Source of the DNA: a virus
IMG/VR virus record: IMGVR_UViG_3300028284_000225
Coordinates: 1-50,886 of that record
Reading direction: 5' to 3' (one strand)
DNA: 50,886 nucleotides
Shown one piece after another: positions 14,431-22,735 of the stretch. A program made the translations under genes and the position numbers. Position 1 is the stretch's first letter. Each line of letters opens with the position of its first letter. The notes beneath the pieces are model-generated. The model made no database searches and was not told the origin of the DNA. It saw only the letters and a list, made by a program, of their open reading frames with translations.

Positions 14431-16151
14431 GTATAAAAAACTTTTCACAATATCTACGTGAAGAAAAGGGTGAAGTATATTTCACTTTTGGACGCATGAA
14501 TCCCCCGACTATTGGACACGGTAAGGTTATGGATAACCTTGCTAAGAAGTCTGGTAAGTACGATTATAAAGTTTACATGTCTCAGAAGACTGGGGCAAAG
14601 GATCCGTTATCCTATAAGGATAAGGTTAAGCACATCCGTAAGATGTACCCGAAACATGCACGTTCTGTTATCATGGATCCCAAGATAAAGAATGTGTTTG
14701 ATGTCGCTGCTCAACTATATGATCAAGGTTATACTTCGGTCTGTATGGTTGTTGGTGATGACCGTCTACGTGAGTTCACTGTTCTACTTGAGAAGTACAA
14801 CGGTGTCAAAGCACGTCACGGATTCTACAAGTTTAAATCAATCAAAGTAATATCAGCAGGTCAAAGAGATCCAGATGCTGAAGGTGTGGAAGGAATGTCT
14901 GCATCTAAGCAACGTTCATTTGCCAAAAGCAATGACTACCAGTCATTCACTCAAGGTGTGCCACGTAATTACTCGGACAAGGATACAAGGAAATTATTCA
15001 ATGATGTCCGCAAGGGTATGGGTCTCAAGGAAGAGACTCAATTTAAGAATCACATTGCATTACCTGTTGTTTCAGAAACAAGAGAACAGTATATTCAAGG
15101 AGAACTATATGCGGTCGGTGATGAAGTCATTATCAAAGAAAGTGATGAATTGGTTACGGTCAGTGTACTCGGATCAAATTACGTTATCGTTGAACGTGCG
15201 GACGGCACTCGACTACGCAAATGGTTGGAGTCAGTCGAACTCGTTGAACGACAAGACGCAGATATCAAAGACCGAAAAGGAACCCAACCTGCCAGATACC
15301 ACAAAGGATTAGAGAAGTCTACTAAGGTAAAGAGAGACGCACACTTCAAGAAGCATGGGAAGAAAGCAGACGATGATGAATCTGCATACAAACCTGCACC
15401 AGGCGACAAAACTGCCAAGACCAAACCGTCTAAATACACCAAACAGTTCAAGGATATGTACGAGGAAGTATCTCCAAAGCAGTTAAATGATCTTGAGAAG
15501 TTTGCGGATAGATTACTTGCAAAGTTCAAGGTTGATATTGAATTCACACGTCACTTTGCGGATCGTATGAACGATGACCGTAACAAACCTGCTATTACTG
15601 TAGCAGAACTGCAACGTGTATTCAAGAAGATTGCCAAGAACAAAGCAAAGAACATTAGACAGAATCCAGATAGTGAAGCAGTCATTAAAGACTTGCAGAT
15701 GGATCTTAATTTACCCGTAGTTATTAACTACAACCGTAACAAAGACGAGTTCGAAGTTGTTAACAAAACAATAATGCGTAAGAAGAACTTCAAGACATCA
15801 TCTAAAACAATCACTACAGAAGGTAGAATGTTAGACAAGTTAAAGTCGTTGACTACTAATAAGAAGCAGTATCAACACGCATTGAAGACTTTAAAGGATC
15901 TTATTGCTCGTAAGAAGAAAGAGGGTGGTGGTAAGTTGAGACATGGTACACACTACTATGCACAACAGATTGCTAAGACTTATAATGGCATGGACGATAG
16001 AGCACTTCATTCTTTATTAGGTGAAGATGCCGTTGCCACTGCACAAGATAAAATCTCTCGTGAAAAGGAAGCAGATAAGAAGAAACATGATCGTATTCTT
16101 GATCGTGCAAGATTGGCACGAACAAGGACAAAAAACAGGGAAACCGAATGA
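14427..16151 (+). CDS. TxGH nucleotidyltransferase polyprotein with capsid-targeting-like N-terminus, 574 aa
   Basis: Residues 1-13 (NFSQYLREE) resemble a packaging signal. Residues 17-165 form a cytidylyltransferase/NMNAT-type domain: FGRMNPPTIGHG (T28, G30, H31) and SASKQR (158-163), standing for the ISSTxxR motif. Residues 215-275 look like a small beta domain (YAVGDEVIIKESDELVTV). Residues 345-455 contain HFADRMNDDRN, a conserved phage domain. Residues 461-465 read TITTE before GRM, a possible prohead-protease cut site. It may be processed into several mature proteins; the transferred nucleotide is unknown. Confidence 0.75.
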   Translation: MSIKNFSQYLREEKGEVYFTFGRMNPPTIGHGKVMDNLAKKSGKYDYKVYMSQKTGAKDPLSYKDKVKHIRKMYPKHARSVIMDPKIKNVFDVAAQLYDQGYTSVCMVVGDDRLREFTVLLEKYNGVKARHGFYKFKSIKVISAGQRDPDAEGVEGMSASKQRSFAKSNDYQSFTQGVPRNYSDKDTRKLFNDVRKGMGLKEETQFKNHIALPVVSETREQYIQGELYAVGDEVIIKESDELVTVSVLGSNYVIVERADGTRLRKWLESVELVERQDADIKDRKGTQPARYHKGLEKSTKVKRDAHFKKHGKKADDDESAYKPAPGDKTAKTKPSKYTKQFKDMYEEVSPKQLNDLEKFADRLLAKFKVDIEFTRHFADRMNDDRNKPAITVAELQRVFKKIAKNKAKNIRQNPDSEAVIKDLQMDLNLPVVINYNRNKDEFEVVNKTIMRKKNFKTSSKTITTEGRMLDKLKSLTTNKKQYQHALKTLKDLIARKKKEGGGKLRHGTHYYAQQIAKTYNGMDDRALHSLLGEDAVATAQDKISREKEADKKKHDRILDRARLARTRTKNRETE

Positions 16152-16414
16152 TTAATTTTAAAAAATACTTAGAAGAAGGCAGGTACTCCAACTACGATAT
16201 CATCGAGAAAGAAGGAGAAGGTCTTGCAGGTAAGTCTAAGAAATCTGGTATCTCTGTAGACACATTAAAAAAAGTTTATAACCGTGGAGTCGCCGCATGG
16301 AAAACAGGACATCGGCCTGGCACCACTCCTCAACAATGGGGTTACGCAAGAGTTAACGCATTTATCGTTAAGAAGAAAAAGGGTAACCTAAATCACGATA
16401 AGGATCTTGCATGA
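16148..16414 (+). CDS. Small marine-phage protein of DUF5824 type with packaging-like N-terminus, 88 aa
   Basis: MINFKKYLEEG is the packaging-like start with a possible LEE cut. The core has TGHRPGTTPQQWGYARVNAF and a basic tail, a pattern I recall from the DUF5824 family in cyanophages and other marine phages (name not verified). Function unknown. ATGA overlaps on both sides place it inside the coupled late block. Confidence 0.75.
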   Translation: MINFKKYLEEGRYSNYDIIEKEGEGLAGKSKKSGISVDTLKKVYNRGVAAWKTGHRPGTTPQQWGYARVNAFIVKKKKGNLNHDKDLA

Positions 16415-17286
16415 AAAAGTTTAATGAAATTAGAGCACCTAAGATTAAAAAAGGTCTTAGAGATAAGAAGGGTAAATTACATACTGTCGATATGAAACTC
16501 GATGGTAGTAAGTTGTCATTTAGAGTTACCGATGAGTTTGGTTCATTCAAAACCGTCAATGCAAAAGGTCTTGCAAAGATGTTTGAAGGCACTGACGTTG
16601 ACAAGTTTATCGAAGAAGGTTCGTTTTGGGGACAAGATAAGATGGTTGCCAAATCAAAGAAATTGATGGGGCCGAAGACTCATGTCAGATTGACAAGAGA
16701 AAAGGGTGGATACGAAAGAGCGACAGTCTCTAAGAAAGATAAAAAGAAAATCGCACAACTAAAAAAAGACGGGTATAAAATAGACCCTACGTTTGCTAAG
16801 GAAGAGATCGAAGAAGCACGTAAACCTGTATCTCAAATGACTCCTGCTGAGAAGAAGAAGGATGCTGAAAGACGTAAAGAGTACAACGCATACCAGAAAA
16901 GTAAACGTAACGAAGATGTCGTTGACGAAGCAATGAATCCCAAGGACAAAGCAAAACGTCTAAAGATGATCAAGAAAGCAGTTGAGAGAATCAACAAGAA
17001 CAATGCTGAGAAAGCAAAGAAAGATGCACTCAGAATGATGAAGGACTCTGGGATGTTTGATGAGTCTGTAGAGATCACTGAGGGTAAGCAATCTTACGTA
17101 GATCAAATGCGTGATATTGTTGCAAAGAAATCAGCAAAGAAGATTAACGGTGTAATGGTAGATATGTTTACAGCATCTGCCGTAGTAAAAGTCTATGATG
17201 CCATAAACGACACCAACAAGGCAAAGATGGATAAAATGACTGTCCCTGCCATGGCAAACGTAGCATTCAAATTAATGAAAAAGTAA
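16411..17286 (+). CDS. Lysine-rich protein with internal protease-like site, 291 aa
   Basis: It begins MKKFNEIRAP, a packaging-like start. The first 220 residues are low in hydrophobics and very rich in Lys and Glu. At 222-224 is ITE before GKQSYV, resembling a prohead-protease site, after which the C-terminal 67 residues (DQMRDIVAKKSAKKINGVMV and on) look like a compact conserved domain. The N-terminal portion may therefore be a removable propeptide. No activity assigned. Confidence 0.72.
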   Translation: MKKFNEIRAPKIKKGLRDKKGKLHTVDMKLDGSKLSFRVTDEFGSFKTVNAKGLAKMFEGTDVDKFIEEGSFWGQDKMVAKSKKLMGPKTHVRLTREKGGYERATVSKKDKKKIAQLKKDGYKIDPTFAKEEIEEARKPVSQMTPAEKKKDAERRKEYNAYQKSKRNEDVVDEAMNPKDKAKRLKMIKKAVERINKNNAEKAKKDALRMMKDSGMFDESVEITEGKQSYVDQMRDIVAKKSAKKINGVMVDMFTASAVVKVYDAINDTNKAKMDKMTVPAMANVAFKLMKK

Positions 17287-17300
17287 TACAGGAGTAAAGA

Positions 17301-17381
17301 TTGATTGATAGAATTTGGAGAAAGTTCTCCCACATGATGAAACGTAATAGAATTCAACGAGTATGGAACAAGGTACTATAA
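17301..17381 (+). CDS. Possible basic micropeptide, 26 aa
   Basis: A TTG follows CAGGAG at 17290-17294 at good spacing. The product is basic and aromatic. It fills the only gap between the packaged-protein genes. Support is the ribosome site alone. Confidence 0.3.
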   Translation: MIDRIWRKFSHMMKRNRIQRVWNKVL

Positions 17382-17385
17382 AAGA

Positions 17386-17736
17386 ATGAAAAAATTTAAC
17401 GACTACAACGAGATAGATGCACATTGCGAATGCAATGATCTATTTGAGGACTTGGTGATAACTGAGTCAGAATACCAAGGTAAGAAGGTGAAACTTAATG
17501 ATCCTATTCGCACGTCCGAGAACCCTAATAAGAAGTTCAAGGTATATGTGAAGAACGACCAAGGTAACGTTGTAGTCGTACGTTTCGGAGATCCGAAGAT
17601 GTCAATTAAACGAGATGACCCAAAACGTAGGGCATCTTTCAGAGCACGACACGACTGTGCAAACCCAGGCCCAAAGCACAAAGCAAGGTACTGGAGTTGT
17701 TATCAGTGGCGTGGTAGTGCTAAAGTAGACAATTAA
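17386..17736 (+). CDS. Putative packaged protein, 116 aa, DUF6321-like core
   Basis: MKKFNDYNEID is a packaging-like start. LVITE at 23-27 is followed by SEYQGKK, a plausible prohead-protease cut. The remaining 89 residues form a conserved marine-phage domain with KLNDPIRTSENPNKKFKVY, RFGDPKMSIKRDDPKRR and RYWSCYQWR, which I recall as DUF6321-like (not verified). The segment CANPG...C could bind metal. Function unknown; probably capsid-associated. Confidence 0.75.
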   Translation: MKKFNDYNEIDAHCECNDLFEDLVITESEYQGKKVKLNDPIRTSENPNKKFKVYVKNDQGNVVVVRFGDPKMSIKRDDPKRRASFRARHDCANPGPKHKARYWSCYQWRGSAKVDN

Positions 17737-17744
17737 TATAAATA
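17737..17744 (+). promoter_or_regulatory. T4-type late promoter TATAAATA
   Basis: Exact octamer one base after the stop of the 17386 gene (TAATATAAATAG), 23 bases before the ATG at 17767. A second TATAAATA at 17976-17983 lies inside that gene, ahead of 18059, and may serve as another late start. Confidence 0.7.
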
Positions 17745-17766
17745 GAACAATAACCGAGAAAACCCA

Positions 17767-18045
17767 ATGGCAGACTTATCAGATCAACGACTTAGTCGGA
17801 TCGAAGAAAAAATAGACAAACTATCAGATGCGATGGTAAGTTTGGCACGTACGGAAGAAAAGATACTTGCTATGGAAAAGCAACACCATAATGCGTATGA
17901 ACGTATGAACAAGTTTAGTTTAAAACTTGATGTTATAGAAGCAAAAGTAAACGACAACGCTCACACAGTGAGTATTATAAATAAAGTAACATTTATAGGT
18001 GTGGCATCAATAATTGGTGCTATCATCAAAATGTTTTGGTTTTAA
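17767..18045 (+). CDS. Coiled-coil protein with C-terminal membrane helix, 92 aa
   Basis: Residues 1-60 form a heptad-like helix (RLSRIEEKIDKLSDAMVSLA); residues 70-92 are hydrophobic (VTFIGVASIIGAIIKMFWF), a tail anchor. This topology occurs in small phage holin-like or tail-associated proteins. The late promoter upstream fits a late role. Function not known. Confidence 0.7.
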   Translation: MADLSDQRLSRIEEKIDKLSDAMVSLARTEEKILAMEKQHHNAYERMNKFSLKLDVIEAKVNDNAHTVSIINKVTFIGVASIIGAIIKMFWF

Positions 18046-18058
18046 GGAGACCACAATT

Positions 18059-18769
18059 ATGACTGATTTAAGTAAAACAATGGAGGCATATTTGTCAATG
18101 GTCTCCGAAACAGCAGACCTCGATGAAGGTATGACTAAAGCACAAGCAGCGGGAGCACGTAACCGTGGTGAGTCTAAGTTAGACCCTGTCGATGACAAAG
18201 CAAACGATAAGAAATTCAAGGATCGTAAAGACAAGGACATCGATAATGATGGAGATGTAGATTCTTCGGACGAATTCCTGCACAAGAGACGCAAGGCAAT
18301 CGACAACGAGAAAGACGGTGGAGAGAAACCTGCTAAGAACGAAAAGGTCAAAGCAAAAGAAGGTGAGACCGAAGCAGAGAAGGATGAGAAGGAAGCAGAT
18401 TCAGTTGAAGCAGATGGTGAGACTGAAGATAAACCTAAAGTAGATCCTAAGAAGAAGAAGAAGTTACCTAATAAAGATGACGGTGACGATACTCCAGAGA
18501 TTTCTAAGATCGGTGAAGCATCTGCTGAGTTCATTAAAGACCTCGAAGATCTTCTTGAGAAGATGAAAGCAGGTACTGAACCAGAAAAGATTGACAGTAA
18601 AGAATCCCCTAAGTCTAAGGAATTCATTGCTAAACATAAAATCGACAAGATGGATCATGAGGATATGGAGAAAGTTCTCCCCCCGAAAGAACCTAAGTTG
18701 AAAAAAGAGATGAATGAGTTCGAAGTTATTCGTGCCCTTTTATCTGGTAAACCATTAGACGGAGAATAA
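18059..18769 (+). CDS. Acidic/lysine-rich protein with EF-hand-like loop, possible prohead component, 236 aa
   Basis: ATG at 18059 has AAGGAGA 10 bases upstream. Residues 60-71 (DIDNDGDVDSSD) match a calcium-binding EF-hand/dockerin loop with Asp at positions 1, 3, 5, 7, 9 and 12. The middle is low-complexity Lys/Glu/Asp; the C-terminus is helical. Highly charged low-complexity proteins with such loops occur in marine T4-like prohead regions. VSETADLDE before G may be a cleavage site. Function inferred only. Confidence 0.7.
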   Translation: MTDLSKTMEAYLSMVSETADLDEGMTKAQAAGARNRGESKLDPVDDKANDKKFKDRKDKDIDNDGDVDSSDEFLHKRRKAIDNEKDGGEKPAKNEKVKAKEGETEAEKDEKEADSVEADGETEDKPKVDPKKKKKLPNKDDGDDTPEISKIGEASAEFIKDLEDLLEKMKAGTEPEKIDSKESPKSKEFIAKHKIDKMDHEDMEKVLPPKEPKLKKEMNEFEVIRALLSGKPLDGE

Positions 18770-18771
18770 TT

Positions 18772-19095
18772 ATGGCAATTAAAGCGCCTGGTTGGTGTGC
18801 ACAAGCAGTGCCAACCCTAAAAGGTTGGGAAGATCCCAACAGTGGAGAGTTGTTTGTATCACGTAAGTTTGTACAAGCAGACATTGATGCATTCAATGGT
18901 AAGGTTGCGAAACCTGCACCTGCTCCAAAACCTGCACCAGTAGTAGAAGAAGTGGTAGTTGAAGAACCATCACTTGATCTCGATGCAATGACTAAAGTTG
19001 AATTAGAAGCAGTTGGTCGTGAGCATGGTGTTGAATTAGATAGACGTGAGAAGAAGTCTTCTCTATTAAGTAAGATCAAAAAAATAGTAGAATAA
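18772..19095 (+). CDS. Hypothetical structural-type protein, 107 aa
   Basis: An N-terminal MAIKAPGWCAQAVPTLKGW domain, a proline/alanine/glutamate linker (PAPAPKPAPVVEE), and a C-terminal SAP-like helix pair (MTKVELEAVGREHGVELDR). I recall close matches in marine T4-like phages, though the family name is unknown to me. SAP-like ends can bind DNA. Last gene of the late block. Confidence 0.72.
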   Translation: MAIKAPGWCAQAVPTLKGWEDPNSGELFVSRKFVQADIDAFNGKVAKPAPAPKPAPVVEEVVVEEPSLDLDAMTKVELEAVGREHGVELDRREKKSSLLSKIKKIVE

Positions 19096-19111
19096 CTTAC
19101 AAGGATTTGTT

Positions 19112-20059
19112 ATGAAGGTGTACATACTCACCTCTCGTGATATCGAGAGGTTAGGATGGATTGAACAAGTTATACCGCAAAGAGAAACCGTGGTTGTGAT
19201 CAATTCTCTGGATCCCGACTACGGTGCGGTTGCATCTAAATGGTGCGAAGAACGTGGATATGAACACCACATCACAGAGTCAGATGGCACACCTGCAACG
19301 GGTAAGAACTCAGTCATCAAACTATTCCTTGAATCTGGTGAAGACTACATGGTTGCCGTGGACGGTGATGATGTACTTACTCATTATGGATACAAGTTAT
19401 ACACTGCCATGGCAGAATCTGGTAAAGCACCAGATATGGTTGCATTGTATCGACAACCCCAGATAAAGGCATTGCCAATAAATGTAGAGTGGGGTGGATT
19501 CCTTGACCGTGTTTCTGATCTTCGTAAGATGCCACAGTCACTGAAGGATCACTATAAACTCACATACCCATGGGACAAATCCCCCAATGGTGATAATCAT
19601 GTAGGGTGGCAAACCACAGAAAACCTTTACATTGTGTTTAGGCAAGAACCATACAATCTAGATGGAGAAAAGGCATTGCACTGGGCACATCACAGAGAAC
19701 AGTTTAATCACCATATGATTGCTTTTAGTGAGGCAGAAGAGTACATGTGTAGAATGGTATTCTTCTCTAAAGAAATTGCAAAAGAGATTGACTATGATAA
19801 TAGTCTAATGATTGGTGAGGACACATATCAATTCATGATATTGAAATTGCTACATCAAAGTGGTAAGTATAATATTGCACGTAGGAAAGAAAGAAGTATA
19901 CCCACGTATATTGCGATTGCAAGTGAGAACTCAGTCACACTTACCGAAGGACTATATAATTATGATTGGTTGGAACCCTTGAACCGAAAGATAAAAGGAC
20001 TCAAGGCATTAAAACCAAAGACACAAATATTGGAAATAATCGATGGAACTTACTTATAA
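19112..20059 (+). CDS. Glycosyltransferase-like protein with DGDD motif, 315 aa
   Basis: VAVDGDDVLTHYG provides an acidic metal-binding motif of GT-A transferases, and an N-terminal VYILTSRDIERLGW and a NTP-type Rossmann strand precede it. It probably binds a nucleotide sugar; acceptor unknown. It overlaps the next gene by 17 bases. Weak family assignment: GT2-like is the best guess. Confidence 0.58.
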   Translation: MKVYILTSRDIERLGWIEQVIPQRETVVVINSLDPDYGAVASKWCEERGYEHHITESDGTPATGKNSVIKLFLESGEDYMVAVDGDDVLTHYGYKLYTAMAESGKAPDMVALYRQPQIKALPINVEWGGFLDRVSDLRKMPQSLKDHYKLTYPWDKSPNGDNHVGWQTTENLYIVFRQEPYNLDGEKALHWAHHREQFNHHMIAFSEAEEYMCRMVFFSKEIAKEIDYDNSLMIGEDTYQFMILKLLHQSGKYNIARRKERSIPTYIAIASENSVTLTEGLYNYDWLEPLNRKIKGLKALKPKTQILEIIDGTYL

Positions 20060-20399
20060 AACATTTCAACTCTGGTCTGCCCAGAACTACTATAACCCTA
20101 CCTGTATAGACAGTGAGGAATTCTTCAATGACTTGAAGAGGTTTAAGTATGTTAAGCGACTGTTGAATAAGTATGAGTCTTCGGGTGAACTGAGTGAGAG
20201 ACTTATTCTAAATCACCTAATTGTTATTATGAATTGTTGGGGTGCTGAGAACATGGTAGAGATGTTGGCACTCAAGATTGATCCTCATCACTGGTCTGCA
20301 TTAAAACCCTTTCTACTATTCACCAGAGCAATAGAGAACACAGATCTTACTGGAATCGACTTAGATCCAATCGTAGTAGAAGCACTGAGAAATTTATGA
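20043..20399 (+). CDS. Conserved T4-like hypothetical protein, DUF7207-like, 118 aa
   Basis: LKRFKYVKRLLNKYESSGEL and LILNHLIVIMNCWG are the features of a small helical protein found, from memory, in many T4-like phages near late genes. Its activity is unknown. It ends in an ATGA overlap with the cysteine-cluster gene. Confidence 0.7.
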   Translation: MELTYKTFQLWSAQNYYNPTCIDSEEFFNDLKRFKYVKRLLNKYESSGELSERLILNHLIVIMNCWGAENMVEMLALKIDPHHWSALKPFLLFTRAIENTDLTGIDLDPIVVEALRNL

Positions 20400-20872
20400 C
20401 CGAACAACAAATTGACCGTTGTGGTGACTGTCATTCGTGTTGTAAATCCTTTAGTGATGTTGGTACCTCTGGTGTTTATGAAGACCCAAACCTCATATCT
20501 GCTCTCAATATAACATACGAATATGATAGGTGTAATCAGTTGAACTCTGATAACCGATGTAGCATATATGAAAAACGTCCTAATACTTGTAGGTCGTTCG
20601 AGTGTTTATATGTAGAGTCAGATCTCCCAGAGAAGTACCTACCAGAAAATGTAGGGTTTGTAACCAATGTAAGAAGAGACATCTCAATTGGAACATACTT
20701 GCAGATTACTATAAATAACTCTAAATCCAGAAACATTAATGCGGACTCATGGATTGATGAGAACATAAAAAATATAATCTTCATGAAGGATACTGCTGAA
20801 GAAATGTGGGATATACCTATTGACAAGATAGGAGTGTCATGTTATAATGGTGACAAGTTATTAAAATTATGA
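20396..20872 (+). CDS. YkgJ-like cysteine-cluster protein 1, 158 aa
   Basis: The N-terminal CGDCHSCC (C9, C12, C15, C16) is followed by CNQLNSDNRCSIYEKRPNTC and RSFEC, the full YkgJ/CxxCC-family pattern, thought to bind zinc or an Fe-S cluster. The C-terminal half is unrelated to the motif. Coupled by 4-base overlaps to the genes on either side and followed by a diverged paralog, so the two may form a complex. Biochemical role unknown. Confidence 0.75.
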   Translation: MTEQQIDRCGDCHSCCKSFSDVGTSGVYEDPNLISALNITYEYDRCNQLNSDNRCSIYEKRPNTCRSFECLYVESDLPEKYLPENVGFVTNVRRDISIGTYLQITINNSKSRNINADSWIDENIKNIIFMKDTAEEMWDIPIDKIGVSCYNGDKLLKL

Positions 20873-21315
20873 TAGTTCCAACTGAATCAAACTGTGGTGA
20901 CTGCACCGTATGCTGTGAAGTTATGGGTTATACTGGTGACTGGAAGTTTGCTGATAGGTATAATGAAGCAGACAAGTATGGTGTTGATTATGGAGCATTT
21001 CAGACATGTAATAAACTATGTGATACTGGATGTAGTATACAGGCAGATAAACCAAGGATCTGTGACGAATTCTTCTGCCATTACATAAAAGTAGATTTAG
21101 AAGATGAGTTTAGACCGGATAGATTTAAATTCGTGTCACATATCTATGACGGTTCGGTGACGATCATATCTACGGATAAAACCTTACCACCAGATATACA
21201 ATACAACAATAATCAAGAACGATTAAACGATCTTATAGATGACGTATTGCTATATGAAGGTAAGAACATGCCTGTATACTTACATACAAAACAAGGAACA
21301 ATGAGAGTACGATGA
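20869..21315 (+). CDS. YkgJ-like cysteine-cluster protein 2, 148 aa
   Basis: CGDCTVCC at the N-terminus, then CNKLCDTGCSIQADKPRICDEFFC, again the YkgJ pattern with spacing close to the preceding protein. Otherwise diverged. Probably a tandem duplicate. Coupled by ATGA to the asparagine-synthetase-like gene, implying joint expression at fixed ratio. Confidence 0.75.
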   Translation: MIVPTESNCGDCTVCCEVMGYTGDWKFADRYNEADKYGVDYGAFQTCNKLCDTGCSIQADKPRICDEFFCHYIKVDLEDEFRPDRFKFVSHIYDGSVTIISTDKTLPPDIQYNNNQERLNDLIDDVLLYEGKNMPVYLHTKQGTMRVR

Positions 21316-22718
21316 AATATTTTATATGTAAAGATGCAAATAAGTTCACTAAACATGATTACGATCAATATGGTCAATGGTTCTGGTATGCAGATGATCA
21401 AGTCAAATGCTACCAAGGTGATGGTTACATTGTATTGTACTGTGGTTATCTTATTGAAGGTGATATAGTAGATGCTTGTGAACGATTAAGTTTCCACGAA
21501 GAGAATGGTAATTTCTTTGCAGTTAAGTTGACCCCAGACGGTGAATTTGAGTTGTTTCTTGATTACTTCAATAACCATAAGATCTTTATCGGTAGGAAGT
21601 ACGGCACAGAGATATCTAACTGGTTACCCTTTATGACGTGTCACGAAGATGATATTGCACGAGAGGGACTCGTATATGATATGCTCCAGAGAGAGTTTGG
21701 ACAGGAAGAATCACATACACTGTTTGGACACATTAACAACTTCTTACCACCATATGACTACATGGGTGATTGTAAGAAAGCATATGCAGAAGACAAATGG
21801 GATGAGAAAGAACTTGCTGATTATATTCATGAGTGTATGGAACAACACGCAGAGAAGATCAAATCCTTGTATCCAAAACGATTTATTTCACTGAGTGAAG
21901 GTATCGATTCAGCATTACAATCACAATACTTCAAAGATGATCCGCAGTATGGATATACTATGGAACCTTGTGATGCAGGAGAGAAGGGATTAATCTGGAA
22001 ACAAAAGCAATGGGATAAGTTCAAGGATGTGTCAGTCATTACATTCGAAGTATCTAAAGTAAAGGAGTACATGGACAAGTACTTTTTTGATTCCACAACA
22101 AGGTGGGCGAGTATTCTACCCACAATGATACAGGTAGCAGAAGCAGATCCAGATATCGTTATGTATGGTGTCAACGGAGATGAGATGTTCTTCCGTGATC
22201 TAACACCACATTTACATTCAATATGTTTGCATAGTATCCCAAAGTGTGGTACAATAGAAGAATTAAAACAATTAATCAGAGATGATATTAAGTCTAAGGA
22301 GACCATGTATGGTGCCGATTATAGTATCGGTGACGATCATTGTCCTTGGGATTATGTAGACATATACTTTGATTATTGGTTAAGAGGTATGCCTAAGTGG
22401 AGAGATAAACTCTTCATTGAAAATGAAATGTATAGGCAGATGACACCTAAATACTACACACGTGCTATTAGTGTAAACAATGATGTAATGACTGGTTCAT
22501 TATTTAATGACAGACGTATATATCACGAGGTATTTAAAATGAATAATGAATACCTTAGAGAAGAAGCAATGGATTCACCCATACAAAGAAAACTCTTGGA
22601 TAGGTTTGAGTTTGAGTTTGATACACCGTGTAAGGATGCATTGTATGCAGACTATGATGGATTACATGAGAATATTTTTTCATCTACAGTGCCACATTGT
22701 TTAGAACAGAACATTTAA
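21312..22718 (+). CDS. Asparagine-synthetase-like ATP-pyrophosphatase protein, 468 aa
   Basis: The N-terminal half resembles the amidotransferase part (LFGHINNFLPPYDYM) but has no Cys at position 2, so it cannot use glutamine in the usual way. The synthetase domain has FISLSEGIDSAL (191-202), a PP-loop with the second Gly of SGGxDS changed to Glu, and YGVNGDEMF. It should adenylate a carboxyl group and transfer an amine, as in AsnB, beta-lactam synthetase or lasso-peptide cyclase. The substrate is not evident. Confidence 0.68.
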   Translation: MKYFICKDANKFTKHDYDQYGQWFWYADDQVKCYQGDGYIVLYCGYLIEGDIVDACERLSFHEENGNFFAVKLTPDGEFELFLDYFNNHKIFIGRKYGTEISNWLPFMTCHEDDIAREGLVYDMLQREFGQEESHTLFGHINNFLPPYDYMGDCKKAYAEDKWDEKELADYIHECMEQHAEKIKSLYPKRFISLSEGIDSALQSQYFKDDPQYGYTMEPCDAGEKGLIWKQKQWDKFKDVSVITFEVSKVKEYMDKYFFDSTTRWASILPTMIQVAEADPDIVMYGVNGDEMFFRDLTPHLHSICLHSIPKCGTIEELKQLIRDDIKSKETMYGADYSIGDDHCPWDYVDIYFDYWLRGMPKWRDKLFIENEMYRQMTPKYYTRAISVNNDVMTGSLFNDRRIYHEVFKMNNEYLREEAMDSPIQRKLLDRFEFEFDTPCKDALYADYDGLHENIFSSTVPHCLEQNI

Positions 22719-22722
22719 TAGG

Positions 22723-22730
22723 TATAAATA
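22723..22730 (+). promoter_or_regulatory. T4-type late promoter TATAAATA, five bases before the ATG
   Basis: Exact octamer after the AsnB-like stop (22716-22718). By the T4 geometry (octamer -13 to -6) transcription would start at or next to the A of the ATG at 22736, giving an almost leaderless message. It may also be unused if the gene is read from upstream. Confidence 0.6.
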
Positions 22731-22735
22731 GAACT

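Noticed and set aside
18007-18648. A 213-codon minus-strand ORF opposite the 18059 gene
   Set aside because: Ser/Phe/Leu low-complexity composition is the mirror of Lys/Glu-rich codons of the plus-strand gene, which has a start signal and an EF-hand-like loop.
21312-22718. Lasso-peptide biosynthetic cluster
   Set aside because: The AsnB-like protein could be a cyclase, but no precursor peptide, leader peptidase or recognition element was found beside it.
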